From contig NZ_CP130322.1 of NCBI RefSeq assembly GCF_033025475.1, forward strand, positions 744,001 through 808,000: 64,000 nucleotides of DNA, given 5' to 3'. A model generated the notes under the pieces. That model was not told the DNA's origin, ran no database searches, and worked only from the letters and a program-made list of their open reading frames with translations. Made by a program: the position numbers and the translations under genes. The DNA is from Sphingomonas sp. C3-2 (GTDB lineage: Bacteria; Pseudomonadota; Alphaproteobacteria; Sphingomonadales; Sphingomonadaceae). Positions 25,290-35,007 of the stretch are shown here, one piece after another (the first letter of the stretch is position 1; every line of letters starts with the position of its first letter).

Positions 25290-25486
25290 GCACCCCTCCG
25301 CCTACAGCGAATTCTTGCTACCAAGAGCTCAGCCATCTAGCAACCACATAGCAACCACCACCAAGAGAAAAGCAGATATGAAAGTGGGAAGCCCGAGGAT
25401 GAGAGATTAAAATAAATTATTCATTTTCTGCATGTTATGCTATTTTATAGAAAGCTGTAGAAACACAGAAAAGCGAGAAAAAACTG

Positions 25487-25578
25487 ACTTTTAATCAGTA
25501 GGTCGCTGGTTCGAATCCAGCACGGCTCACCACCATTTCCAAGGGCCTCGCAGCGATGCGAGGCCCTTTGCTTTTGCA
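25487..25578 (+). repeat. Attachment site copy 1 (tRNA-Lys 3' part plus terminator)
   Basis: A 92-bp direct repeat, 90/92 identical to 28379-28470. It starts in the anticodon loop (CTTTTAATCAG), continues through the T-arm (GGTTCGAATCC) and CCA end, and includes the tRNA terminator (AAGGGCCTCGC and its complement, 25540-25567). At this copy tRNA-like sequence extends slightly further left (AACTGA at 25481-25486), so the 5' anticodon-stem arm is also present. The tRNA 5' half is absent, so this is an att scar and not a gene. Confidence 0.9.
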
Positions 25579-25786
25579 GTGCCCACCACATTCCCCTTCG
25601 CACTCACTCTTGCGGGCAGGAACGTTCGCTAGGCGCACTTCTTGGCCGCTTAGGAGCTCGATCGCGACGTCCAGAAGCTTGACACTAGCTAACAGCCATC
25701 GTCGACCGGCCTGAAGGGCGGCGCCTAGAACTTTCCTACCGTCCCGTGCACTGCAGAGAATGACGGCTACCGTCAGCAGCGTACCT

Positions 25787-26389
25787 TCATCCGCGTTCCA
25801 TCTCGTACTCGTCGAGCATGCGATAGCGGATGCGGATCTCATCCGCATCGCTTCGCAGCTTGCTGCGGTCGCTGAAGGGCGTGGCTGGGTCCTCGGCTCG
25901 CGCTTCCAAGATGCGGGCGCGCAGCAACTCGTCCGGACCACTAAGCGTGCCGACCGCTTCTAGCTCTTGTTCCGCACCATCGTAGTCACTCTGGGCGAGT
26001 TTGATTCGCGCCTCAAGGCCGGCAACTGCACCCACCGCTCCTCGCGCCTTCAGGAACTCAATGTCCTCACGTGCCACGCGAAGGTCACCCGCCTCGGCCG
26101 CTGCGACCGCGCGTAACCGTCGAATGAAGGTTTGCCCGCCCGAGCCCCGTTGCAGCACGTCGGTCAGCATTGTCTTAGCTCGACTAAAGTCTTGGTCGCG
26201 CCGCATGATCAACATGGCCTGCCTGCCGTCGGCATAAACCTCCTGGCGATTGAGCGAGCTAAGGGTGCGAATGACCCGCTCCGCCCCGCTCCAGTCGCCC
26301 TGTGCAATAAGCATACCCGCTTGCACGTCGAGCAGGACCGGATTCCTGCCGATGTATGCCTCCTGGCGCGCGAACTGCCTGAAGCTCAT
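25787..26389 (-). pseudogene. C-terminal fragment of a TPR-like protein
   Basis: A 200-residue open frame of helical repeats (GDWSGAERVIRTLSSL, QDFSRAKTMLTDVLQRG, AEAGDLRVAREDIEFLKARG, QSDYDGAEQELEAVG) typical of TPR-like domains, with no catalytic domain. The frame begins exactly at the junction with the truncated DUF2075 gene and lacks a ribosome site, so the N-terminal part of a larger protein has probably been lost. Many large defence ATPases end in such repeats, but the parent cannot be named. Confidence 0.55.
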
Positions 26390-28150
26390 GCGTTTATAGA
26401 GTTCCTAATTCCACGAATGGGCCGGCGTGCGGACCTAATCCTGTTGGTCGATGGCGTTGTCTTTGTCATTGAATACAAGCTCGGGGCGATCCAATATGAC
26501 CGTTCTAGTCTTGACCAAGTCTATGGATATGGGCTCGATCTCAAGCACTTCCACGAGCCAAGTCACAACCGGACGATTGTTCCCATATTGGTCGCCACCC
26601 ACGCGCCTGATAATTACGGGCGACCGTTTCAATGGGATGATGACAGGCTAGGACGACCATTGGGCGTGAACCCTGAAGGGCTCCTGCCGGCTATTCATCA
26701 TATGTGCCGTGTCTATGGCGGCGCCGATAATGATGCAGTGGCCTGGGAGGCCGGGCGCTATCGGCCGACGCCCACGATTGTTGAGGCGGCCCAGGCTCTC
26801 TATCGCGGTCATGCGGTTGAGGAAATTTCCCGCTCGGAGGCCGGGGCGGAAAATCTTACCCATACAGCCGACTATGTTGCCAACGCGATCGAGTTAGCCA
26901 AGCGCGACCGTCGTAAGATCATCTGCTTCGTTACAGGGGTGCCAGGCTCGGGAAAGACCCTCGCCGGCCTCAATTTAGCTACTGCGCGACAGCGCGCGCA
27001 CAGCGATGAGCACGCAGTATTCCTTTCGGGGAATGGCCCCTTGGTCGATGTATTGCGTGAGGCACTTGCATTGGATGCAGTGGCAAGAGCACGCGAGGAC
27101 GGCGTCAAAACATCCAAGACCCAGGAAGATCGTCGCGCCGCCGCATTCATCCAAAACATCCATCATTTTCGCGATGACGCGCTCGCCTCGCGCGATGCCC
27201 CGGTTGAGAAGGTTGCGGTATTTGACGAGGCCCAACGCGCTTGGGATGTCGAGCAGACGTCAAAGTTCATGCAGCAGAAAAAGGGACAAATCGGCTTTTC
27301 CATGTCAGAGCCGGAGTTCCTGCTTTCCGTAATGGACAGGCACGAGGATTGGTGCGCGATCATCTGTTTGGTTGGCGGCGGCCAAGAGATCAACACCGGG
27401 GAAGCCGGCATCGAGGAATGGCTGCGCGCGCTGGAGCGTAGCTTCCCGCATTGGCAGGTACATCTTCCCGAGAGCTTAGCTCATCCCTGCCAACTGACCG
27501 ACGAGGTATCGACGCCCGCGCTTCATCTAGCTACTTCGCTGCGATCGTTCCGTGCAGAGCGCCTGTCTGATTTCGTGGGTCATGTGATTACCGGCAATGC
27601 CTCGGCTGCGAGACAGGTCAACAAGGAGCTGACCAACTTTCCGCTCTACGTCACCCGCGACTTAGATCAGGCGCGGCGTTGGCTACGTTCCAAGCGTCGC
27701 GGCGCCGAGCGAGCCGGGTTGTTGGCCTCGTCTAATGCGGCGCGTCTCAAGCCTCATGGCGTGTTCGTGAAAGCTAAAATTGAGCCGGCTAAGTGGTTCT
27801 TGGCCCCCAGCGACGACGTGCGATCTTCCGATGCGCTAGAGGACGCGGGAACAGAGTTTGACGTCCAAGGACTGGAGTTGGATTGGACGTGCTTGTGCTG
27901 GGATGCAAATTACCGCCGCGTTGGTGATGGATGGCGGGCTTTACAGTTCAAGGGCACGCGCTGGCAGGCGGTCAATGACGAGGCGCGTAAGGCATATGTT
28001 GCAAATGCCTATCGTGTTTTGCTTACCCGTGGCCGGCAAGGGATGGTGGTGTTTGTACCCGAAGGTTCAGATGAAGATGCCACACGGATGCCAACCGTCT
28101 ATGACGACGTCTATTCCTTCCTGGTGGAATGTGGGTTTGCCCCCTTGTAA
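26390..28150 (+). pseudogene. DUF2075 / Schlafen-like helicase protein, 5'-truncated
   Basis: Homology begins abruptly at about 26400 with EFLIPRMGRRADLILLVDGV and FVIEYKLGA (nuclease-like Asp...Glu-x-Lys core). It continues with Walker A (VTGVPGSGKTLAGLN), a Walker B-like VAVFDEAQRAWD, and the DUF2075 C-terminal part (LTRGRQGMVVFVPEG). Full family members carry roughly 80-100 more residues before this point. Here the upstream frame reads antisense through the TPR fragment instead. The first in-frame ATG after the junction is 26417 (no clear ribosome site). It encodes a predicted DNA/RNA helicase with a nuclease-like domain, probably inactive as a gene. Confidence 0.65.
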
Positions 28151-28378
28151 GGGGGACGGCCCTCCGCCTCGGTGCTTGAAGGTGTTGGCGATTGTTAGCC
28201 TTTAGCGCCCCTAAGTCGCCCCACCTATTTCCCCTCGCATGCCTTCGGGGCTGGTAGGGGTGGCTACGGGGGATCGGGTTTCGCAGGGGCGCATTTTGGA
28301 CGATCACCTATTACGAAAATCCCTGTAATCGGCTAAATTCGGGCTTCTGCGGGGTTCTACGAAAAGCTGCAAACCGGG

Positions 28379-28470
28379 CTTTTAATCAGTAGGTCGCTGG
28401 TTCGAATCCAGCACGGCTCACCACCATTCCCAAGGGCTTCGCAGCGATGCGAGGCCCTTTGCTTTTGCAG
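28379..28470 (+). repeat. Attachment site copy 2 (tRNA-Lys 3' part plus terminator)
   Basis: A 92-bp repeat matching 25487-25578 with two mismatches, in the same orientation. It contains the tRNA-Lys 3' half, the CCA end and the tRNA terminator hairpin. The sequence left of it (GCAAACCGGG) is not tRNA-like. It marks the right end of the accessory DNA; dnaE2 follows within 70 bp. Confidence 0.9.
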
Positions 28471-28539
28471 CACTCATGTTCGCATGCGCTCTGGCTGAGA
28501 TCAGGCCTTAATTGACGCCCTTTCGGCGGCGGGTTCAGA

Positions 28540-31500
28540 TCAATGAAAATCGCGCGATTTTGGGATGACGCGAACATCGCGGGGGTGCTTGCGCAACTGA
28601 CGGGGCGCCTGCGGATGGCGAACTTCGTCCCCTGGCGAAGCGCAGGCTGTCTTGCTTCCGCGATCGTCGAGCATCTCCAGCATTGCGCTGCGGTCGAACA
28701 CGCGGTTGACCATGAGATGGACCACATCTTCCTTGCTGCGCTGGATTACCCCTTCGATCACCATCAGCCGTGCAGACATGACCGCACGGCGCTGACGCTC
28801 CATGTCACGTGACCAGAGCAGGGCATTGGTAATTCCGGTCTCATCCTCGATGGTGATGAACACCGCGTTGCCCTTGCCGGGACGCTGGCGGATCAGCACG
28901 ACACCGGCAACACGCAGTTTGCGACCATCCGGCGCATGATTGGCGGCGTTGCAGCTTGTCACACCTTCGCGAGTGAGGACTTCGCGCAGGAACTGCAGTG
29001 GATGCCCTTTCAGCGAAAGCCGGACGGTCTGATAGTCTGCCACAACCTCTTCAGCGCGTGTCATTGCAGGCAGGTTTGCATCCGGCTCACGTCCCAGTTC
29101 AGGGGCTTGCGCGGCGGTAAAGAGCGGGAGTTGGTCGGGAGGATTGCGACGCGCTTCCCACAAGGCCTCGCGCCGGGTGAGGCCAAGCGAACCCAATGCA
29201 TCGGCGTCGGCCAATTTGCGCAACGCTGCCGGGGGAAGCGCGGCCCGCGCCGCCAGATCCTCCAGCGACACGAAACGACCTGACTGCCGCCCGGTCTCAA
29301 TCGATACGGCCCAGTCCCGGCGAAATCCGTCGAGCCGCGAAAAGCCGAGCCGCAGCGCCAGCCCATTATTATCGTCGCGCGGTTCGAGCGTGCAGCCCCA
29401 TGCGCTAGCATTGGCATCTACGGCGCGCACATCCACGCCGTGATCGCGGGCATCACGCACCAGTTGGGCGGGGGCGTAGAAGCCCATGGGCTGGCTGTTT
29501 AACAACGCGGCGGTGAACACCGCCGGATGGTGACACTTGAGCCATGAGGACACATAGGCCAGCCAGGCGAAGGCCTGCGCATGACTTTCAGGAAAGCCAT
29601 ATTCACCAAAACCACGGATCTGTTCGAAACACCGCTCGGCGAAGTCCTTGCTATAGCCGCGCGCAGTCATGCCACCGACCATCAATTCATGGTAACGATC
29701 AACCGTGCCGCGATTGCGGAAAGTGGCCATGGCGCGCCTGAGTCCATCGGCCTGCGCGGGTGTAAATTCGGCTGCCACCATCGCCAGCTTCATGGCCTGC
29801 TCCTGAAAAAGGGGGACGCCGAGCGTCTTGCCCAACACCTCGCGCAGTTCATATGGATCGTGGGGAGGTGCCGGCTGCGGATAACGCACCGCCTCTTCCT
29901 CGTTGCGGCGACGCAGATAGGGATGGACCATCCCACCCTGGATCGGCCCCGGCCGCACGATTGCCACCTGGATCACCAGGTCATAGAGTTCGCGCGGCTT
30001 CATGCGCGGCAGCATGGCAATTTGCGCGCGGCTTTCGACCTGAAAAGTGCCGATGCTGTCTGCGCGCTGCAACATCCTGTAGGTATCTGCATCCTCGCGC
30101 GGGACAGTGGCAAGGCTGAGGTCGCCAAGATCATGTCGGCGCATGAGATCGAAGCTCTTGCGGATGCAGGTCAGCATGCCGAGCGCTAGTATATCGACCT
30201 TCATCAGGCCGAGCGCGTCAATATCGTCCTTGTCCCATTCGATGAAGGTGCGGTCTGGCATGGCCGCATTGTGGATCGGCACCAGTTCATCGAGCCGTCC
30301 CTGGGTCAGAACAAAGCCACCGACATGCTGGGAAAGATGCCGGGGAAAGCCCAGAAGCCGATCGACAAGCGTCTTGAGGCGGGAGATCTCAGGGTTGGCG
30401 CTGTCGAACCCGGCCTCGGCCATACGGCTCTCGGGCACGTCGTCACCCCAACTCCCCCAGATCGTGGAGGAAAGCCTTGCGGTCACGTCTTCCGTCAGGC
30501 CCAGCGCCTTGCCCACCTCGCGCAGCGTGCTGCGTGGACGATAATGGATGACGGTGGCCGCGATCCCGGCGTGCTCACGTCCATAACGGGCATAGACATA
30601 CTGCATGATCTCCTCGCGTCGCTCATGCTCGAAATCGACATCGATATCGGGCGGCTCGTCACGTTCTTCGGAGAGGAAGCGAGAGAATAAGAGTTTTTCG
30701 TGAACCGGATCGATTGGCGTAATGCCTAGGAAATAGCAGACCAGCGAATTGGCGGCACTGCCACGCCCCTGGCAGAGGATCGGCGGATCAAGGCTGCGCG
30801 CATAACGCACAATGTCGTGAACAGTGAGGAAATAGCAGGCATAATTGCGCTTGCGGATCAGCGCGAATTCCTGATCGAGCACGACGCGGTACGCCTTGGG
30901 CAAACCGTCCGGAAACAAGGCAAGCCCGCCCTCCTCTACCAGATGCTCCAGCCAGCCTTGCGGCTCCCATCCGGCAGGAACGGGCTCAAGCGGATATTCG
31001 TAGCGCAAGTCATCAAGAGAAAAAGAAATCCGAGCCAGAAACGCGGTGGTGGCCGCGATCGCTTCGGGGCAGGCGCGAAACAAGCGGGCCATTTCATCAG
31101 GCGACTTCAAATGTCGTTCGGCATTGGGCGCAAGGCGCTTTCCCGCCGTGTCGATGGTCACACCCTCGCGAATACAGGTGAGGATATCGTGCAGCGCGCG
31201 CCCACCGGAATCGGCATAAAGCGCATCATTGGTGGCGATCAGCGGCACGCCGAGCGAGGCCGAAACCATCCGCGCTTCTTCCAATCTGCGCGCATCCGTG
31301 CCCGCCCGCAGCATCGTCACCGCAAGCCATAGTCGATCAGGACAGGCGGCCTTCAAGGCGCCAAGGGTCCTGCGATCCGGCTGCGTGACAATCAGCGCAA
31401 TGTCTTGCGCGTGCTCCAGCAGGTCCGATAGGTAAAGCGTACAATCACCCTTGCTCGTGCGTCGGTTGCCCAGCGTCAGCAGGCGGGTCAACTGCCCCCA

Positions 31501-31818
31501 GCCATGCCGGGTCATTGGATAAGCGACGATATCTGGTGGGCTCAGCCCACTTTCGGGATCAGGTGCAAAGACCAGCCTTGCTCCCACGGCCAGCTTCAAA
31601 TCGCTCGCCGCGCCACCAATCTCACGCCAGGCCATATGCGCGCGGACCACTCCGGCCACCGTGTTGCGATCGGCAATGCCGATGCCCGCCATACCCAGTT
31701 GCTGCGCGCGCGCGACCATCTCGGCGGGATGCGATGCCCCTCGCAGGAAGCTGTAGTTGCTGGCGGCCAGCAATTCGACGAAAGGCACAGCACCCTGAAG
31801 GGAGCCCCCCGCCCTCAT
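28540..31818 (-). CDS. dnaE2: Error-prone DNA polymerase III alpha-like subunit
   Basis: A 1092-residue C-family polymerase that works with ImuB in SOS-induced translesion synthesis. An N-terminal PHP domain (FLRGASHPAEMVARAQQLGM) is followed by polymerase active-site motifs (CQGRGSAANSLVCYFLGI, EPPDIDVDFEHERREEIMQY), a helix-hairpin-helix region, and a C-terminal OB-fold (LRVAGVVLIRQRPGKGNAVF). The length suits DnaE2. The start codon overlaps the imuB stop (ATGA). Its 3' end lies only about 70 bp from the island's att site, so the insertion stopped just short of the gene. Confidence 0.95.
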   Translation of the reverse strand: MRAGGSLQGAVPFVELLAASNYSFLRGASHPAEMVARAQQLGMAGIGIADRNTVAGVVRAHMAWREIGGAASDLKLAVGARLVFAPDPESGLSPPDIVAYPMTRHGWGQLTRLLTLGNRRTSKGDCTLYLSDLLEHAQDIALIVTQPDRRTLGALKAACPDRLWLAVTMLRAGTDARRLEEARMVSASLGVPLIATNDALYADSGGRALHDILTCIREGVTIDTAGKRLAPNAERHLKSPDEMARLFRACPEAIAATTAFLARISFSLDDLRYEYPLEPVPAGWEPQGWLEHLVEEGGLALFPDGLPKAYRVVLDQEFALIRKRNYACYFLTVHDIVRYARSLDPPILCQGRGSAANSLVCYFLGITPIDPVHEKLLFSRFLSEERDEPPDIDVDFEHERREEIMQYVYARYGREHAGIAATVIHYRPRSTLREVGKALGLTEDVTARLSSTIWGSWGDDVPESRMAEAGFDSANPEISRLKTLVDRLLGFPRHLSQHVGGFVLTQGRLDELVPIHNAAMPDRTFIEWDKDDIDALGLMKVDILALGMLTCIRKSFDLMRRHDLGDLSLATVPREDADTYRMLQRADSIGTFQVESRAQIAMLPRMKPRELYDLVIQVAIVRPGPIQGGMVHPYLRRRNEEEAVRYPQPAPPHDPYELREVLGKTLGVPLFQEQAMKLAMVAAEFTPAQADGLRRAMATFRNRGTVDRYHELMVGGMTARGYSKDFAERCFEQIRGFGEYGFPESHAQAFAWLAYVSSWLKCHHPAVFTAALLNSQPMGFYAPAQLVRDARDHGVDVRAVDANASAWGCTLEPRDDNNGLALRLGFSRLDGFRRDWAVSIETGRQSGRFVSLEDLAARAALPPAALRKLADADALGSLGLTRREALWEARRNPPDQLPLFTAAQAPELGREPDANLPAMTRAEEVVADYQTVRLSLKGHPLQFLREVLTREGVTSCNAANHAPDGRKLRVAGVVLIRQRPGKGNAVFITIEDETGITNALLWSRDMERQRRAVMSARLMVIEGVIQRSKEDVVHLMVNRVFDRSAMLEMLDDRGSKTACASPGDEVRHPQAPRQLRKHPRDVRVIPKSRDFH

Positions 31819-33410
31819 GCGAAGAGGCCGTGCATGTACCAGTGCGGATCAGGCTTTTCATCGTAGAGCCCGTGGCGGAAGATCCAGTATCGCCGCCCAA
31901 GAACATCTTCCACCCGGTAATAGTCGCGGGTCAGCCCACCTTGGTCAGCACATTCCCCGCCTTTGTGACGCCACCACTCGTTCGCAATCCTTTCTGGCCC
32001 TTCGTAAAGCCGCACCTCATGCAACTTGCGCCGCCAGCGAAAGCGGTGGGGCGGCCCATCGGGCACTTCAGCCAAGACCTCCACGCGCTGGGGCGGATCG
32101 AACAGGAAGAGCGGGCGCATCGGCGGCTCGCCTTCGGGCGGACGTGGCCATGGCACTGGAACGCGCTCACTCATCGCAGGCAAGGCCAGTTGCGCCTGTT
32201 CGGGCAAGTGGCTCTCATGCGGCGCAAGGCGGCGCAGGCTGCCTGCCCCAAGCCGGGTGCTGAGCCGCTCGACCAGTTCGGTCAGCGCAGCGTCGTCCTT
32301 TTCCCCGCCGCCAAGCTCAGGCTGGCTGGCGGCCAGAGGGTCGGTCGCGGGCAGGAACAGGCTTATGCGCTCATAGCCAAAGCCAGGATCGAGCGGATCG
32401 GCCAGGCTGGCAATACGCTCATCAAACAGACGCAGAACCAATGCAGGATCGCGGCTCGGGCGCCCGGTTTCGATGTCCAGCCGATGACGCGCACCGTCAC
32501 TTCGGTAAAGGGTCAATGCAAACCGGCGACCACCCAGCGCGCGTTCTGCAAGGGCGCCTGCCGCCTCTTGCAACAAGTCCATGAAAACCGCGCTGATCGT
32601 ACTTTGCAGTGCGACGGGTTCGGCGAAACGGCGCTCGAAATGAAGCGGCTCGGGATCTCTCAGGGCATCGATGGGGGCCTGTTCCGCGCCGGTCAGGCGT
32701 TGCAGAGCGCTGACGGCGCCTGCCCCGAAACGCGCGGCAATGCTGGCCGTGGGGCGCACTACCAGATCGCCGATACATCTGAGCCCCGCCCTGTTGAGCG
32801 CAAGGATGGAATCCGGATCGAGCCCCAGCGCGATCACCGGCAGGGCGCGAACGGCCGCCCGTTCGTCGACAACAGGCAGAGTGCCGTATCGGGCCAATGC
32901 CTGCGCTGCTTCCGCCGTAGAAGCGACTGCCCAGCGCAGCGTCATGCCCATGTCCGCCGCAGCGTCCTCGACCTGAGCACATAGCCCTGCCTCACCGCCG
33001 AAAAGATGATCTCCCCCTGCAATGTCGAGCGTAATCCCATCGAACGAGGCCAGCGTAACGCGCGGCGACCAGTCAAGGCAGCGGCGCGCCATGCGTTCGA
33101 GCCAGTGGCGGTCTGCCCCTTCGTCCATTTCAGTGACGATCAGGTCAGGCTCAACGGCTCGTGCATCGGCCAGTGTCGCCCCCGGCACGATGCCCAGCGC
33201 CTGCGCCTTGGCGTCCACCGCCGCGAGCCTCAATGCCCCTCTGACCTTGGCGACCATGGCCAGCGGCAAAGGTGTATCGCAGTCTGCCTCAGGCGGCGCG
33301 GGGTTTTCTCGCCCATGCCGGCGCATCTCCCCGATCCGCCAGCGGTCGGTCGAGAGGAACGGAAACCATAGCGCGAGATACCGGCGCTTCACGGAACTTG
33401 CATCGATCAC
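31815..33410 (-). CDS. imuB: ImuB, Y-family-like mutasome protein
   Basis: A 531-residue Y-family DNA polymerase relative that lacks the catalytic acidic residues and acts as a hub linking the beta clamp, ImuA and DnaE2. The N-terminus is characteristic (VKRRYLALWFPFLSTDRWR), with TLASFDGITLDIAGGDHLFG and a helix-hairpin-helix (LNRAGLRCIGDLVVRP). It starts with GTG at 33410 preceded by GGAG, deep inside the end of imuA, an overlap of about 120 bp. Expression is expected to be SOS-controlled through the box upstream of imuA. Confidence 0.92.
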   Translation of the reverse strand: MIDASSVKRRYLALWFPFLSTDRWRIGEMRRHGRENPAPPEADCDTPLPLAMVAKVRGALRLAAVDAKAQALGIVPGATLADARAVEPDLIVTEMDEGADRHWLERMARRCLDWSPRVTLASFDGITLDIAGGDHLFGGEAGLCAQVEDAAADMGMTLRWAVASTAEAAQALARYGTLPVVDERAAVRALPVIALGLDPDSILALNRAGLRCIGDLVVRPTASIAARFGAGAVSALQRLTGAEQAPIDALRDPEPLHFERRFAEPVALQSTISAVFMDLLQEAAGALAERALGGRRFALTLYRSDGARHRLDIETGRPSRDPALVLRLFDERIASLADPLDPGFGYERISLFLPATDPLAASQPELGGGEKDDAALTELVERLSTRLGAGSLRRLAPHESHLPEQAQLALPAMSERVPVPWPRPPEGEPPMRPLFLFDPPQRVEVLAEVPDGPPHRFRWRRKLHEVRLYEGPERIANEWWRHKGGECADQGGLTRDYYRVEDVLGRRYWIFRHGLYDEKPDPHWYMHGLFA

Positions 33411-34074
33411 GGTCCCACTCCAGCCGCCAGTCGAGGCCGCAAGGGCCGGATCGCTGGCGCAACAGGGTCAAGTCGAACGTCGGTTGTCCTGGGGCATTGC
33501 CGGGCAATGCCCGCGACGGCGCGGCCGCCACCTGCCAGCGCGTACGTGCGGCACTGGGCGAAGGGACGGCATCCATGCGCAGCAACAGCAGCGGCACGCC
33601 GGATTTCTCGGCCGCCAGAACCAGTTTGCGACTAGCGGTCAGGTCAAGCGTGCGCATGGCGCCCCAGCCTTCGAGAATAACGGCCCCCAATCTGCCGCAG
33701 TGCAAGGCCTCGGCTGCGGCACGCAGCAGCGCAAGCGTGTCAGGCACCACGCCCACCAGCCCATGCTCAGGCGCACCGCCCAGTTCGGCCCAGCCGCCTG
33801 CCTGCAGGATGCCCGAGGTCTTGAGCCAGCGCCGCTCCCGCAACCAAAGGATGGCCTGTTTCGGACTGTTTGTGCTCCCACACATTCCCATGGCAACTGC
33901 CATGGCGAAGCCCGCCGCAGAACTGGCATCGTCAGGCTCCGCTGCATAGATTTCATGCACCTGCCCATAGCCCAGCCCGCCTGCCAGAGCCTCGTCCAAA
34001 GACGTGACGCCGCTCGCCCAGAAACCTGTTCCGGGCGTGTCAGGTGGCAGAGGAAAGGCAGGGGCGACTCGCAT
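33289..34074 (-). CDS. imuA: ImuA, RecA-like mutasome protein
   Basis: A 261-residue protein of the ImuA/SulA-like family with a degenerate RecA fold (GVTSLDEALAGGLGYGQVHE near the N-terminus, then FAMAVAMG in place of a proper P-loop). It helps the ImuB-DnaE2 polymerase act on damaged DNA. It is the first gene of imuA-imuB-dnaE2, and its start codon lies three bases from a perfect LexA box. The ribosome site is weak because the operator occupies that space. Confidence 0.9.
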   Translation of the reverse strand: MRVAPAFPLPPDTPGTGFWASGVTSLDEALAGGLGYGQVHEIYAAEPDDASSAAGFAMAVAMGMCGSTNSPKQAILWLRERRWLKTSGILQAGGWAELGGAPEHGLVGVVPDTLALLRAAAEALHCGRLGAVILEGWGAMRTLDLTASRKLVLAAEKSGVPLLLLRMDAVPSPSAARTRWQVAAAPSRALPGNAPGQPTFDLTLLRQRSGPCGLDWRLEWDRDRCKFREAPVSRAMVSVPLDRPLADRGDAPAWARKPRAA

Positions 34075-34076
34075 AT

Positions 34077-34091
34077 GTTCTTATTATGTTC
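34077..34091. promoter_or_regulatory. LexA (SOS) box upstream of imuA
   Basis: GTTC (34077-34080), seven bases (TTATTAT), GTTC (34088-34091): an exact match to the alphaproteobacterial LexA operator GTTC-N7-GTTC. It lies at the imuA start, so bound LexA would block transcription of the whole cassette. Confidence 0.85.
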
Positions 34092-34249
34092 CACGTGAGC
34101 GCCAATCAAGAACTACTCGGATGATGACGCATCTGAGAAACACCGTGACGATATCCAGAACCGTTCCAAGGGGTGCATCTGTTCGCTTTTATCGCTATCC
34201 CGCCCCCTGTGTCGGACTGGCAAACAAGTTTCTTCGGGGAGCCGGAATC

Positions 34250-35002
34250 ATGAATCGAACAATATTGGTCACAGGCGCCACTGCAGGCATTGGCGCTGCG
34301 ACGGCTCGCAAGTTTGTGGCGAATGGATGGAAGGCGATCATCACCGGGCGCCGCGAGGATCGGCTGCAAAATCTGGTCGCCGAACTGGGCCAGGAGCATG
34401 TGCACCCGGTCTCGTTCGATATTCGCGATGAAGCCGCGATTGCACAGACGCTTGCAAAGCTGCCCGATGGATTTCGCGATATCGACCTGCTGATCAACAA
34501 CGCCGGGCTTGCGCTCGGCACGGCCCCTGCGCAGGAAGCCCAGCTGGATCAATGGCGCCAGATGATCGATACCAACATCACCGGCCTGGTAACGATCACC
34601 CACGCGCTGCTTCCCCGGCTTATCGAGCGCAAGGGGATGATCATCAACCTCAGTTCGGTCGCCGCAACTTACCCTTATCGCGGTGGAAACGCCTATGGCG
34701 GCACAAAGGCCTTTGTGCGCCAATTCTCGCTCGGTCTTCGGTCCGATCTGCACGGCACCGGCGTGCGCGTCACCTCGATTGAACCCGGCATGGTGGAAAC
34801 CGAATTCACGCTGGTGCGCACCGGCGGTGACCAGACGGCATCGGATACGCTGTATCAGGGCGCCAATCCGATGACGGCGGAAGACATCGCCGATACGCTT
34901 TTCTGGGTGGCAAGCCAGCCCAGCCATCTCAACATCAACACGCTGGAACTGATGCCGGTGACGCAGTCCTTTGCCGGTTTTCAGGTCGCGCGCGACAACT
35001 GA
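34250..35002 (+). CDS. SDR oxidoreductase, YdfG-like
   Basis: A 250-residue classical short-chain dehydrogenase. The cofactor motif is TGATAGIGAATA; NNAGLALG and the catalytic Ser (IINLSSVAAT), Tyr-x3-Lys (YGGTKAF) are present. The sequence resembles NADP-dependent 3-hydroxy acid/serine dehydrogenases (YdfG type), including the TEFTLVR stretch after GMVE. The start at ATG 34250 has GGGGAG upstream; longer frames overlap imuA and are not supported. The exact substrate is unknown. Confidence 0.85.
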   Translation: MNRTILVTGATAGIGAATARKFVANGWKAIITGRREDRLQNLVAELGQEHVHPVSFDIRDEAAIAQTLAKLPDGFRDIDLLINNAGLALGTAPAQEAQLDQWRQMIDTNITGLVTITHALLPRLIERKGMIINLSSVAATYPYRGGNAYGGTKAFVRQFSLGLRSDLHGTGVRVTSIEPGMVETEFTLVRTGGDQTASDTLYQGANPMTAEDIADTLFWVASQPSHLNINTLELMPVTQSFAGFQVARDN

Positions 35003-35007
35003 AACGC

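Larger units (their letters stand above)
1..28470. mobile_element. Composite genomic island (left end outside window)
   Basis: This stretch carries integrases, an IS, restriction-modification genes, truncated genes and tRNA-Lys attachment scars, while everything to the right is conserved chromosomal gene content. The right boundary is set by the second 92-bp att repeat at 28379-28470. No intact tRNA-Lys is visible in the window, so the left boundary is inferred to lie upstream of position 1. The island is composite: at least two tRNA-targeted insertions in tandem plus a small replicon-like module near 3.7-5.9 kb. Confidence 0.7.

Noticed and set aside
25481-25532. A complete tRNA-Lys gene
   Set aside because: Only the anticodon arm and 3' half are present. 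The acceptor 5' strand and D-arm are missing, so it is an att scar.
25495-25941. 148-codon minus-strand frame
   Set aside because: It reads through the tRNA-Lys att scar and terminator (SRAGFEPATY is the translated T-arm) and partly antisense to the TPR fragment, so it is not a gene.
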